64,000 bases of DNA from Hydrogenophaga sp. RAC07 (GTDB taxonomy: Bacteria; Pseudomonadota; Gammaproteobacteria; Burkholderiales; Burkholderiaceae_C): the NCBI RefSeq assembly GCF_001713375.1, contig NZ_CP016449.1:2418001-2482000 (forward strand), given 5' to 3'. The stretch's first letter is position 1. Each line of letters opens with the position of its first letter. A program made the translations under genes and the position numbers. Below the pieces are notes generated by a model, which worked only from the letters and a program-made list of their open reading frames with translations, made no database searches and had not been told where the DNA came from. Of the stretch, positions 19,701-26,873 are shown piece after piece.

Positions 19701-20995
19701 CAGGGTCGGATCATGTTGCAGCGGTGAGGCTGTTCGGCTTGTTGGGGGGCCAGGTTGCGGATGACACGAAAGCCGTAACCCGAGCCTTCGACGTCGAACT
19801 TCGCGCCGGGCGCGCCCTGGCGGTCCATCACGGCCACCGCCAGCGGCTGCTGGAACTGGTGGTCGGCGGCGCGCATGCGGGCGGTCTGGCCAGCCAGGGA
19901 GACGTCGGCTTTCTCCAGCTGGGCGGCGATGGTGGCGGCGTTCACCAGGCCCGCAGCACCGGCGCGCTCAATGGCTTGCGCGAGCGACTCGATCATGAGC
20001 TGCATGCGCATGTGCACGTAGTCATCGGCCGGGTTGGGGAAACGCTGGCGGAACGATTGGTAGAAAGCTTCGGACTCCCGCGTGGGCACGTTGGGAAACC
20101 AGTCGGCCACGGCGATCACCTTGCCGATGCCGGCCTCGCCCATGGCCGCGGGTGCGCCCAGTGCGTTGCCGTAGAAGGTGTAGAACGTGCCGTCAAACCC
20201 GACCTCGCGCGCGGCCTTGACCAGGAGCGTGAGGTCGTTGCCCCAGTTGCCGGTCAGCACAGCCTGTGCGCCACTGGCCTTGATCTTCGTGGCGTAGGGC
20301 AGAAAGTCCTTCACACGCGCCATGGGGTGCAGTTCTTCGCCGACGATCTTCACGTCCGGACGCAGCGCGGCCAGCTGGTTGCGCCCTTCGCGCAGCACCG
20401 CCTGGCCGAAGCTGTAGTCCTGGCCGATCAGGTAAATGTTTTTGAGTTGTTTGTCTTCCCGCAGCACGCTCATGAGCGCGCCCATGCGCATGTCGGCGTG
20501 CGCGTCAAACCGGAAATGCCAGAAGCTGCACTTCTCGTTGGTGAGCACCGGGTCCACCGCCGAGTAGTTGAGGAACAGCATCTGGCGCGCCGGCTCGCGC
20601 TCGTTGTGCTTGTTGATCGCCTCGATCAGAGCGCTCGCCGCAGCCGAAGAGTTGCCCTGCGCGACGATGGTGATGTCGCGGTCGACCGCCGAACGCAGCG
20701 CCGAGAGCGCCTCTTCGGTCTGGCCCTTGCTGTCGAAGCGTTCGATCAGCAGCGGGCGGTTGCCGCCGGGCAGTTTCACGCCGCCGCGCGCGTTCACCCG
20801 CTCGGTGGCCCAGACCAGGTTGCGATACACGGCCTCACCCGTGTTGGCGAGCGGGCCGGACAGGCCTTCGATCATGGCGATGCGGATGGGCGCTGGCGCC
20901 TGGGCCAGCACCGCCGGAGCAGCGAGGACCGCGCCCAAGGCGGCAACAAGCACGCGTCGGCGCACGGACATCAACGAATCAAGCGTGTTTTTCAT
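19700..20995 (-). CDS. ABC transporter substrate-binding protein, branched-chain amino acid type
   Basis: A 431-residue periplasmic binding protein (type I periplasmic fold, Leu/Ile/Val or urea-like). The N-terminus has a positively charged stretch followed by a hydrophobic segment and AQA (signal peptide, cleavage near residue 32). The mature part starts IRIAMIEGLSGPLANTGEAV, typical of this family. No permease or ATPase genes are adjacent, so it must use components encoded elsewhere or act as a receptor. It lies 25 bp after tsaD and is coupled to the aminotransferase. Confidence 0.8.
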   Translation of the reverse strand: MKNTLDSLMSVRRRVLVAALGAVLAAPAVLAQAPAPIRIAMIEGLSGPLANTGEAVYRNLVWATERVNARGGVKLPGGNRPLLIERFDSKGQTEEALSALRSAVDRDITIVAQGNSSAAASALIEAINKHNEREPARQMLFLNYSAVDPVLTNEKCSFWHFRFDAHADMRMGALMSVLREDKQLKNIYLIGQDYSFGQAVLREGRNQLAALRPDVKIVGEELHPMARVKDFLPYATKIKASGAQAVLTGNWGNDLTLLVKAAREVGFDGTFYTFYGNALGAPAAMGEAGIGKVIAVADWFPNVPTRESEAFYQSFRQRFPNPADDYVHMRMQLMIESLAQAIERAGAAGLVNAATIAAQLEKADVSLAGQTARMRAADHQFQQPLAVAVMDRQGAPGAKFDVEGSGYGFRVIRNLAPQQAEQPHRCNMIRP

Positions 20996-21020
20996 GAGAA
21001 CAATGTTTGCGGAAAAGCCG

Positions 21021-22109
21021 TCAAGCGGCCGTGGCCAGATCGGCCAGTGGCCAACGCGGCTTCACATCGAAGCTGTAGCCATCGTTCACGCCGAGTGAAG
21101 CCAGCCCGGCCTGCACCCGCATGCCCCCGGCCAGTGCGATCATGGCGCCGTTGTCGGTACACAGGTGCAGTTCGGGGTAGTGCACGCGCACACCCACCTT
21201 GGTGCAGGCGGCGCCCAGCTGTTCGCGCAGCAGCGTGTTGGCCCCCACGCCGCCCGCCACCACCAGGCGGCGCAGGCCGGTCTGGCGAATCGCCATCAGG
21301 GACTTTTTCACCAGCACCTCGACGATCGCCGCCTGCACGCTGGCGGCCACGTCGGCCTTTTGCTGCGGTGTGAGCGGATCGGCCAGGTGCAGCGTGGCCG
21401 GGCCGTCCAGGCTGGCGTGGGCCAGCCGCTTCACCTGGGTCAACACCGCCGTTTTGAGGCCGGCAAAGGAAAAGTCGAGGTCGCCGCTGTGCAACAGCGG
21501 ACGCGGGAACTTGAAGGCCTGGGCATCGCCCTGCAGCGCCAGCCGCGCCAGCGCCGGCCCACCCGGGTAGCCCAGGCCGAGCAGCTTGGCCGACTTGTCG
21601 AAGGCCTCGCCGGCCGCGTCGTCGATGGTTTCGCCCAGCAGCGTGTAGCGACCCACCCCGTCCACCCGCATCAACTGGCTGTGCCCACCCGACACGAGCA
21701 AGGCCACAAACGGAAACTCGGGCGGGTCGGCGCTCAAAAAGGGCGAGAGCAGATGGCCTTCGAGGTGGTGTACACCGATCACCGGCTTGCCCAGCGCAAA
21801 GCCCAGCGCGCAGGCCACGCCCGAACCCACCAGCAGTGCGCCCGCGAGACCCGGGCCGCGGGTGTAGGCGACTGCGTCCACGGCCGAGAGCGGCAGATGA
21901 GCCTGCGCCATCACGGCGTCGGTGAGCGGCAGCACGCGGCGGATGTGGTCGCGGCTGGCGAGCTCGGGCACCACGCCACCAAAGGCACGGTGCATCTCGA
22001 TCTGGCTGTGCAGGGCATCGCCCAGCAGCCGCGGCGTGTGACCGCCGCTGGCGTCGACCAGGGCGACGCCGGTTTCGTCGCAAGACGACTCGATTCCCAA
22101 AATCAGCAT
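21021..22109 (-). CDS. tsaD: tRNA N6-threonylcarbamoyladenosine transferase component TsaD
   Basis: The catalytic subunit (Kae1/Gcp family) that completes t6A37 on ANN-decoding tRNAs. It has 362 residues from ATG at 22107-22109 ([19 protein letters not shown]). Metal ligands are in [11 protein letters not shown], the substrate loop is [13 protein letters not shown], and [13 protein letters not shown] lies in the C-terminal lobe. An upstream in-frame extension has no family support. It is divergent from the nitrate regulator (67 bp between start codons). Confidence 0.97.
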   Translation of the reverse strand: MLILGIESSCDETGVALVDASGGHTPRLLGDALHSQIEMHRAFGGVVPELASRDHIRRVLPLTDAVMAQAHLPLSAVDAVAYTRGPGLAGALLVGSGVACALGFALGKPVIGVHHLEGHLLSPFLSADPPEFPFVALLVSGGHSQLMRVDGVGRYTLLGETIDDAAGEAFDKSAKLLGLGYPGGPALARLALQGDAQAFKFPRPLLHSGDLDFSFAGLKTAVLTQVKRLAHASLDGPATLHLADPLTPQQKADVAASVQAAIVEVLVKKSLMAIRQTGLRRLVVAGGVGANTLLREQLGAACTKVGVRVHYPELHLCTDNGAMIALAGGMRVQAGLASLGVNDGYSFDVKPRWPLADLATAA

Positions 22110-22176
22110 GGTTCGAGTGTACGGGCGGCATGTTTGTTGCTCATCATCGGGGGATGCTTGCAACCACCTCTCGAAC

Positions 22177-23445
22177 ATGAAATCGGGCCTGCACTTTCTG
22201 GTGGCGGCCAAACGCTGCGAAATCGCCGAACTTCAGCAGCTCGCGCTCACCAGCGCGCTGGTGAACGTGACCGGGCGCCTGGTGCACAGCCTGCAGCGCG
22301 AGCGGGGCCTGTCCAATCTCTTTCTCGGCTCACAGGGGGTGCAGTTCGGCGAGGTGCGCCGCCACCAGATCGCCGAGTCCCGGCAGATCGAAGCCGAGCT
22401 GCGCACCTGCTTTGACGAGCTGGACACGGAATCGGCCCGGCTGGACAACGGCGCGCGCCTGTTCAGCCGCATCGCCTACGTGCTCCATGGGCTGGATGCG
22501 CTGGACGGGCTGCGCGCGCGCGTGCAGGCGCTGGAGTGGACGCCCCAGCAGGCCACCGAAGCCTATGTGCGGTTGATCTCCGGCCTGCTGGCGGTGGTGT
22601 TCGAAGCCGCGGACAGCGCCAGCGATCCCGAGATTTCGCGCCTGCTGGTGGCCTTGTTCAACTTCATGCAGGGCAAGGAATTCGCCGGCCAGGAGCGGGC
22701 GGCCGGCTCTGCCCTGTTTGCCGGTGGACGTGCCGCGGCCGAAGAGCAGCAGCGCCTGCTGCACCTGATCGAATCGCAGGAACGCTGTCTGGAGGTGTTT
22801 GCCGAGTTCTCGAACCCCCATGCGGTTGAACTGTGGAACACCACCCAGGCCAGTGCCATGCTGGCCGAGCTCGAGCGGTTGCGTCGCGTGCTGTGCACGG
22901 CGCCCCACGGCTCGCCCCTCAATGCCCAGGTGAGCCAGGCCTGGTTCGACTGCTGCAGCCGGCGCATCGACCGCATGAAGGCGGTGGAGGATCGCCTCGC
23001 ACTCGACTTGCTGCAGACCTGCGAGCTGAAGATCGAAGCGGCCAAGTTGGAGTTGAACAGTTTTCACGCCCTGCACACCGCCCCAGCCACGGAGACGGAC
23101 GTGTTGTCGTTCTTTCGCGCGCCCGAGACCCGGAGCACCGCGGCTTTCGCCACGGGCGCCCAGGGCTACGGCCTGCACCTGGAACGCTCCATCCTGGAGC
23201 TGGTGCAGGCGCAGGCACGGCGCCTGCAGACCATGAGCGATGAGCTGGACACCGTGCGCGCCAGCCTCAACGAGCGCAAGCTGATCGAGCGCGCCAAAGG
23301 CCTGCTGATGGCCCACCGCCACCTGAGCGAAGAAGAAGCCCACAAGACCATGCGCCAGATGGCCATGAACCAGAACCGCCGGCTGATCGAAGTGGCCGAG
23401 GCGGTGCTGGCCATGGCCGACGTGCTGCCCGAACGCCCGCGCTGA
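22177..23445 (+). CDS. nasR: Nitrate/nitrite-responsive NIT-ANTAR antitermination regulator (NasR type)
   Basis: A 422-residue protein with two parts. Residues about 20-300 match the nitrate- and nitrite-sensing (NIT) fold: helical, with [20 protein letters not shown] containing the arginines typical of this domain. Residues about 358-412 are an ANTAR RNA-binding domain ([37 protein letters not shown]). ANTAR proteins bind paired hexaloop hairpins and prevent terminator formation. Exactly such hairpins lie 220 bp downstream, in front of nrtA. No transmembrane segment is seen, so it is cytosolic. The start at 22177 lacks a clear Shine-Dalgarno. Confidence 0.9.
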   Translation: MKSGLHFLVAAKRCEIAELQQLALTSALVNVTGRLVHSLQRERGLSNLFLGSQGVQFGEVRRHQIAESRQIEAELRTCFDELDTESARLDNGARLFSRIAYVLHGLDALDGLRARVQALEWTPQQATEAYVRLISGLLAVVFEAADSASDPEISRLLVALFNFMQGKEFAGQERAAGSALFAGGRAAAEEQQRLLHLIESQERCLEVFAEFSNPHAVELWNTTQASAMLAELERLRRVLCTAPHGSPLNAQVSQAWFDCCSRRIDRMKAVEDRLALDLLQTCELKIEAAKLELNSFHALHTAPATETDVLSFFRAPETRSTAAFATGAQGYGLHLERSILELVQAQARRLQTMSDELDTVRASLNERKLIERAKGLLMAHRHLSEEEAHKTMRQMAMNQNRRLIEVAEAVLAMADVLPERPR

Positions 23446-23463
23446 GGCCGCATTCTGCTGCGG

Positions 23464-23509
23464 TGCACCAATACCGGTGCCAGGGACCGCTGCGCACCAG
23501 CTTGATGCC
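23464..23509 (+). promoter_or_regulatory. Two NtrC-like inverted repeats upstream of nrtA
   Basis: Site 1 is TGCACC (23464-23469), six bases, then GGTGCC (23476-23481). Site 2 is CGCACC (23493-23498), five bases, then GATGCC (23504-23509). Both resemble the NtrC dyad TGCACY-N5-RGTGCA, with site 1 one base wider. They lie 120-170 bp upstream of the sigma-54 element, the usual position of an enhancer. Matching was by eye. Confidence 0.55.
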
Positions 23510-23629
23510 CTGAAAACGAACAAGGCGACAAGCTGACCTCACGGTTCAGAACTCAACGCAACAGGAATTTTCCTTAAAAATCAGAGCACTTTCGCAAACA
23601 CCCGCCGCACTGCGCGTCGACGTTGACGC

Positions 23630-23646
23630 TGGCACACAACCTGCTT
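23630..23646 (+). promoter_or_regulatory. Sigma-54 (-24/-12) promoter of the nitrate assimilation operon
   Basis: TGGCAC-ACAAC-CTGCTT matches the RpoN consensus TGGCAC-N5-TTGCWT at all but one or two positions, with the required GG (23631-23632) and GC (23643-23644) spaced by ten bases. The predicted start is near 23656, ten bases before the first leader hairpin. Together with the upstream dyads it indicates control by nitrogen status. Confidence 0.75.
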
Positions 23647-23665
23647 TGAGAAGGACAGAGGAAAA

Positions 23666-23722
23666 CGGGCCAATGGCGGTCCGGCTTCCAACAGTCACCC
23701 CCGACACAGGACAACGGCGTCC
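23666..23722 (+). promoter_or_regulatory. ANTAR-target two-hairpin leader
   Basis: Hairpin P1: CGGGCC (23666-23671), hexaloop AATGGC, GGTCCG (23678-23683), a 6-bp stem with one wobble. Hairpin P2: GGAC (23709-23712), hexaloop AACGGC, GTCC (23719-23722). Both loops have A at position 1 and G at position 4, the recognition rule for ANTAR proteins, and are nearly identical. P2 overlaps the 5' arm of the terminator stem, so binding of the regulator would block termination. Confidence 0.8.
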
Positions 23723-23788
23723 ATTTCCGGTTTGCGATCCGCAGGCTTGGAGATGGGCGCCGTTGTGCTTTTGGGGTCCGGTTTTTTT
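23697..23788 (+). terminator. Regulated terminator in the nrtA leader
   Basis: ACAACGGCGTCC (23711-23722) pairs with GGGCGCCGTTGT (23755-23766) over 12 bp with one wobble. An outer ACCCC/GGGGT helix (23697-23701 with 23773-23777) can extend it across an internal loop. A run of seven T follows at 23782-23788, 20 bp before the nrtA start. The 5' arm is shared with hairpin P2, making the two structures exclusive. The rest of the 23446-23807 gap holds nothing else I recognise. Confidence 0.7.
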
Positions 23789-23807
23789 CATCAGCAAGGA
23801 GTTGGAC

Positions 23808-25118
23808 ATGAACGCAGACATCCCCGGCACCACCGTTGCCCCGACCCCGGTCGACAGCAAACCCGATGTGGCGACCGAGACCGCAGCGGCATCCAGGCGC
23901 GATTTCATCAAGAAGAGCACCGCCATCGGCGGCGCTGCCTTCTTCTCCACGCTGGGCCACAGCGGCGTGTGGGCGGCCGGCTCGGACGCCCCTGAAAAAA
24001 CCGAGGTCAGGATCGGCTTCATTCCCCTGACCGACTGTGCCAGTGTGGTGATGGCCGCCGAACTCGGCATCGACAAGAAGTACGGCGTGAAGATCGTCCC
24101 CACCAAGGAAGCCAGCTGGGCCGGTGTGCGCGACAAGCTCGTCAACGGCGAACTGGACTTCGCCCACGTGCTCTACGGCCTGGTCTATGGCCTGCAGCTG
24201 GGCACCTCCGGTCCGAAGAAGGACATGGCGGTGTTGATGAGCCTGAACAACAACGGCCAGGCCATCACGTTGTCGAAGAAGCTCGCTGACCAGGGTGCGG
24301 TGGACGGCCCGTCGCTCGCCAAGGTGATGGCCAAGGAGAAGCGCGAGTACACCTTCGCACAGACCTTTCCCACCGGCACCCACGCCATGTGGCTCTACTA
24401 CTGGCTGGCCAGCGCCGGCATCGATCCGTTCAAGGACGCGCGCGCCATCGTGGTGCCGCCGCCGCAGATGGTGGCCAACATGCGTGTGGGCAACATGGAC
24501 GGCTTCTGCGTGGGCGAACCCTGGAACCACCGCGCCATCGTCGACGGCATCGGCATCACGGCCAACACCACACAGGACATCTGGAAAGACCACCCCGAGA
24601 AGGTGCTGGGCACCACCGCCGAGTTCGTGCAGAAAAACCCGAACACCGCGCGCGCCGTGACAGCCGCCATCCTGGAAGCCAGCAAATGGATCGACGCCGG
24701 CCTGCAGAACAAGAACAAGATGGCCGAGACGATCGCCCAACGCTCGTACGTGAACACCGGCGTGGACGCGATCAACCAGCGCATCCTGGGCCGCTACCAG
24801 AACGGCATGGGCAAGACCTGGGACGACCCCAACCACATGAAGTTCTTCAACGACGGGCTGGTGAACTTCCCCTACCTCAGCGACGGCATGTGGTTCCTCA
24901 CCCAGCACAAGCGCTGGGGCCTGCTCAAGTCGCACCCCGACTACCTGGCCGTGGCCAAGCAGGTCAACCGCATCGACATCTACAAGGAAGCGGCCACCGC
25001 GACCAAGACGGCGTTGCCCAAGTCCGACATGCGCAGCGCCAAGCTCATGGACGGTGTGGTGTGGGACGGCAAGGACCCCGCCAAGTACGCCGACGGCTTC
25101 AAGATCAAGGCGGCCTGA
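23808..25118 (+). CDS. nrtA: Nitrate ABC transporter substrate-binding protein (NrtA/NasF/CmpA family)
   Basis: A 436-residue extracytoplasmic binding protein. The N-terminus has a twin-arginine type signal (SRRDFIKKSTAIGGAAFF at about residues 28-45), implying Tat export in folded form. The mature body has the family's EVRIGFIPLTDCASVVMA opening and the GTHAMWLYYWLASAGIDP segment. The start at 23808 is preceded by AAGGAG. It is the first gene of the operon behind the ANTAR leader, followed by nrtB after 27 bp. Confidence 0.93.
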   Translation: MNADIPGTTVAPTPVDSKPDVATETAAASRRDFIKKSTAIGGAAFFSTLGHSGVWAAGSDAPEKTEVRIGFIPLTDCASVVMAAELGIDKKYGVKIVPTKEASWAGVRDKLVNGELDFAHVLYGLVYGLQLGTSGPKKDMAVLMSLNNNGQAITLSKKLADQGAVDGPSLAKVMAKEKREYTFAQTFPTGTHAMWLYYWLASAGIDPFKDARAIVVPPPQMVANMRVGNMDGFCVGEPWNHRAIVDGIGITANTTQDIWKDHPEKVLGTTAEFVQKNPNTARAVTAAILEASKWIDAGLQNKNKMAETIAQRSYVNTGVDAINQRILGRYQNGMGKTWDDPNHMKFFNDGLVNFPYLSDGMWFLTQHKRWGLLKSHPDYLAVAKQVNRIDIYKEAATATKTALPKSDMRSAKLMDGVVWDGKDPAKYADGFKIKAA

Positions 25119-25145
25119 TCAGGCCCGCCGCACCGGAGAACCAAC

Positions 25146-26060
25146 ATGGTCAGCGCCGTTTTTCATTCGCCACTGGAGGTGGCTCCCGCCACCAAGGCCG
25201 AGCCGCACGCCGTAACCACAGTGGCCGCGGTTCCCCGGCCGGCGCCCGCGCCGGTCGTTCAGTTCAAGCGCGGCTGGGACCTGCGCTTTCTCTGGACCAA
25301 CGTGCTGCCGCCGGTGCTGGGCCTGGTCTTCCTCATCACCGTCTGGGCCGTGGTGGCCGGCACCGGTGAGAGCGGCATTCCCACACCGCTGGAAACCTGG
25401 AAGCAGGCGCTGGAGGTGTTCTCCGATCCGTTCTACCAGGTCGGCCCGAACGACCAGGGTGTGGGCTGGAACGTGCTCATGTCACTGCAGCGCGTGGCCA
25501 TCGGCTTCGGTCTGGCCGCAGCCGTCGGCATTCCGGCGGGTTTTGCCATCGGCCGCTTTGAATTCCTGAGCCGCATGTTCAACCCGCTCATCAGCCTGCT
25601 GCGCCCGGTGTCGCCCCTGGCCTGGCTGCCGATCGGCTTGCTGGTCTTCAAGGGCGCCAACCCGGCCGCCATCTGGACCATCTTCATCTGCTCCATCTGG
25701 CCCATGATCATCAACACCGCGGTAGGCGTGCAGCGCGTGCCGCAGGACTACATGAACGTGGCACGCGTGCTCAACCTGAGCGAGTGGAAGATCTTCACCA
25801 AGATCCTGTTCCCCGCCGTGCTGCCCTACCTCTTGACCGGCGTGCGCCTGGCGGTGGGAACGGCGTGGCTGGTGATCGTGGCCGCCGAGATGCTGACCGG
25901 TGGCGTGGGCATCGGCTTCTGGATCTGGGACGAGTGGAACAACCTCAACGTGGCCAGCATCATCATCGCCATCTTCGTGATCGGCATCGTGGGCCTGGTG
26001 CTCGAATTCGGCCTCATCAAGCTGGCCACCTTGTTCACGTTTGAGGAAGTCAAATCATGA
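25146..26060 (+). CDS. nrtB: Nitrate ABC transporter permease
   Basis: A 304-residue integral membrane component of the nitrate importer. A roughly 50-residue cytoplasmic N-terminus precedes about six helices. The EAA-type loop contacting the ATPase is visible as VARVLNLSEWKIFTKILFPAVLPYLLTG near residues 200-230. The gene overlaps nrtD by four bases. Confidence 0.93.
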   Translation: MVSAVFHSPLEVAPATKAEPHAVTTVAAVPRPAPAPVVQFKRGWDLRFLWTNVLPPVLGLVFLITVWAVVAGTGESGIPTPLETWKQALEVFSDPFYQVGPNDQGVGWNVLMSLQRVAIGFGLAAAVGIPAGFAIGRFEFLSRMFNPLISLLRPVSPLAWLPIGLLVFKGANPAAIWTIFICSIWPMIINTAVGVQRVPQDYMNVARVLNLSEWKIFTKILFPAVLPYLLTGVRLAVGTAWLVIVAAEMLTGGVGIGFWIWDEWNNLNVASIIIAIFVIGIVGLVLEFGLIKLATLFTFEEVKS

Positions 26061-26863
26061 GCGACGCTTCCAAATACATCGAGATCCAGGGTGTCGAGCA
26101 GACCTTCAAGACGAAGAAGGGCAACTTCCCCGCGCTGCGCGACATCAACCTGACCGTGGCCAAGGGCGAGTTCGTCACCCTCATCGGTCACTCGGGTTGC
26201 GGCAAGTCCACCCTGCTCAACCTCATTGCCGGTTTGACCGTGCCCACCAACGGCGTGCTGCTGTGCGCCGACAAGGAGATTGCAGGCCCCGGCCCGGAGC
26301 GCGCGGTGGTGTTCCAGAACCACTCGCTGCTGCCCTGGCTCACCTGTTTCGAGAACGTCTACCTCGCTGTCGAACGCGTGTTCTCGGCCACCGAGACCAA
26401 GGCGCAACTCAAGGAGCGCACCGACGCCGCATTGGCCATGGTGGGCCTCACACCCGCCGCGCAGAAACGACCCGGCGAGATTTCCGGCGGCATGAAGCAG
26501 CGCGTGGGCATTGCCCGCGCCCTGTCGATGGAACCCAAGGTCCTGCTCATGGACGAACCCTTTGGCGCGCTTGACGCGCTCACCCGCGCCAAGCTGCAAG
26601 ACGAGCTGCTCGACATCGTGGCGCGCACGCACAGCACGGTGGTCATGGTCACGCACGACGTGGACGAAGCCGTGCTGCTGAGCGACCGCATCGTGATGCT
26701 CACCAACGGTCCGGCCGCCACCATCGGCGAGATCTTGACGGTGGACCTGCCGCGCCCGCGCAACCGCGTGGCACTGGCCGACGAGCCCAAATACCAGCAG
26801 TGCCGAAAGGCGGTGATCGACTTCCTCTACACGCGCCAGGCGCACGTTGAAAAAGTGGCTTGA
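26057..26863 (+). CDS. nrtD: Nitrate ABC transporter ATP-binding protein
   Basis: A 268-residue ABC ATPase with Walker A GHSGCGKST (about 50), Q-loop VVFQNHSLLPWL, signature ISGGMKQRVGIARA, Walker B VLLMDEPFGALD and the switch VTHDVDEA. It belongs to the nitrate/taurine/sulfonate class. It lacks the extra C-terminal binding domain of cyanobacterial NrtC. ATGA overlap with nrtB; nirB follows 10 bp after its stop. Confidence 0.93.
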   Translation: MSDASKYIEIQGVEQTFKTKKGNFPALRDINLTVAKGEFVTLIGHSGCGKSTLLNLIAGLTVPTNGVLLCADKEIAGPGPERAVVFQNHSLLPWLTCFENVYLAVERVFSATETKAQLKERTDAALAMVGLTPAAQKRPGEISGGMKQRVGIARALSMEPKVLLMDEPFGALDALTRAKLQDELLDIVARTHSTVVMVTHDVDEAVLLSDRIVMLTNGPAATIGEILTVDLPRPRNRVALADEPKYQQCRKAVIDFLYTRQAHVEKVA

Positions 26864-26873
26864 GGAGAACACC

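Noticed and set aside
23601..23632. Hairpin GCGTC-GACGTT-GACGC as an ANTAR site
   Set aside because: Its hexaloop starts with G, and it lies upstream of the predicted transcription start, so it would not be in the leader RNA.
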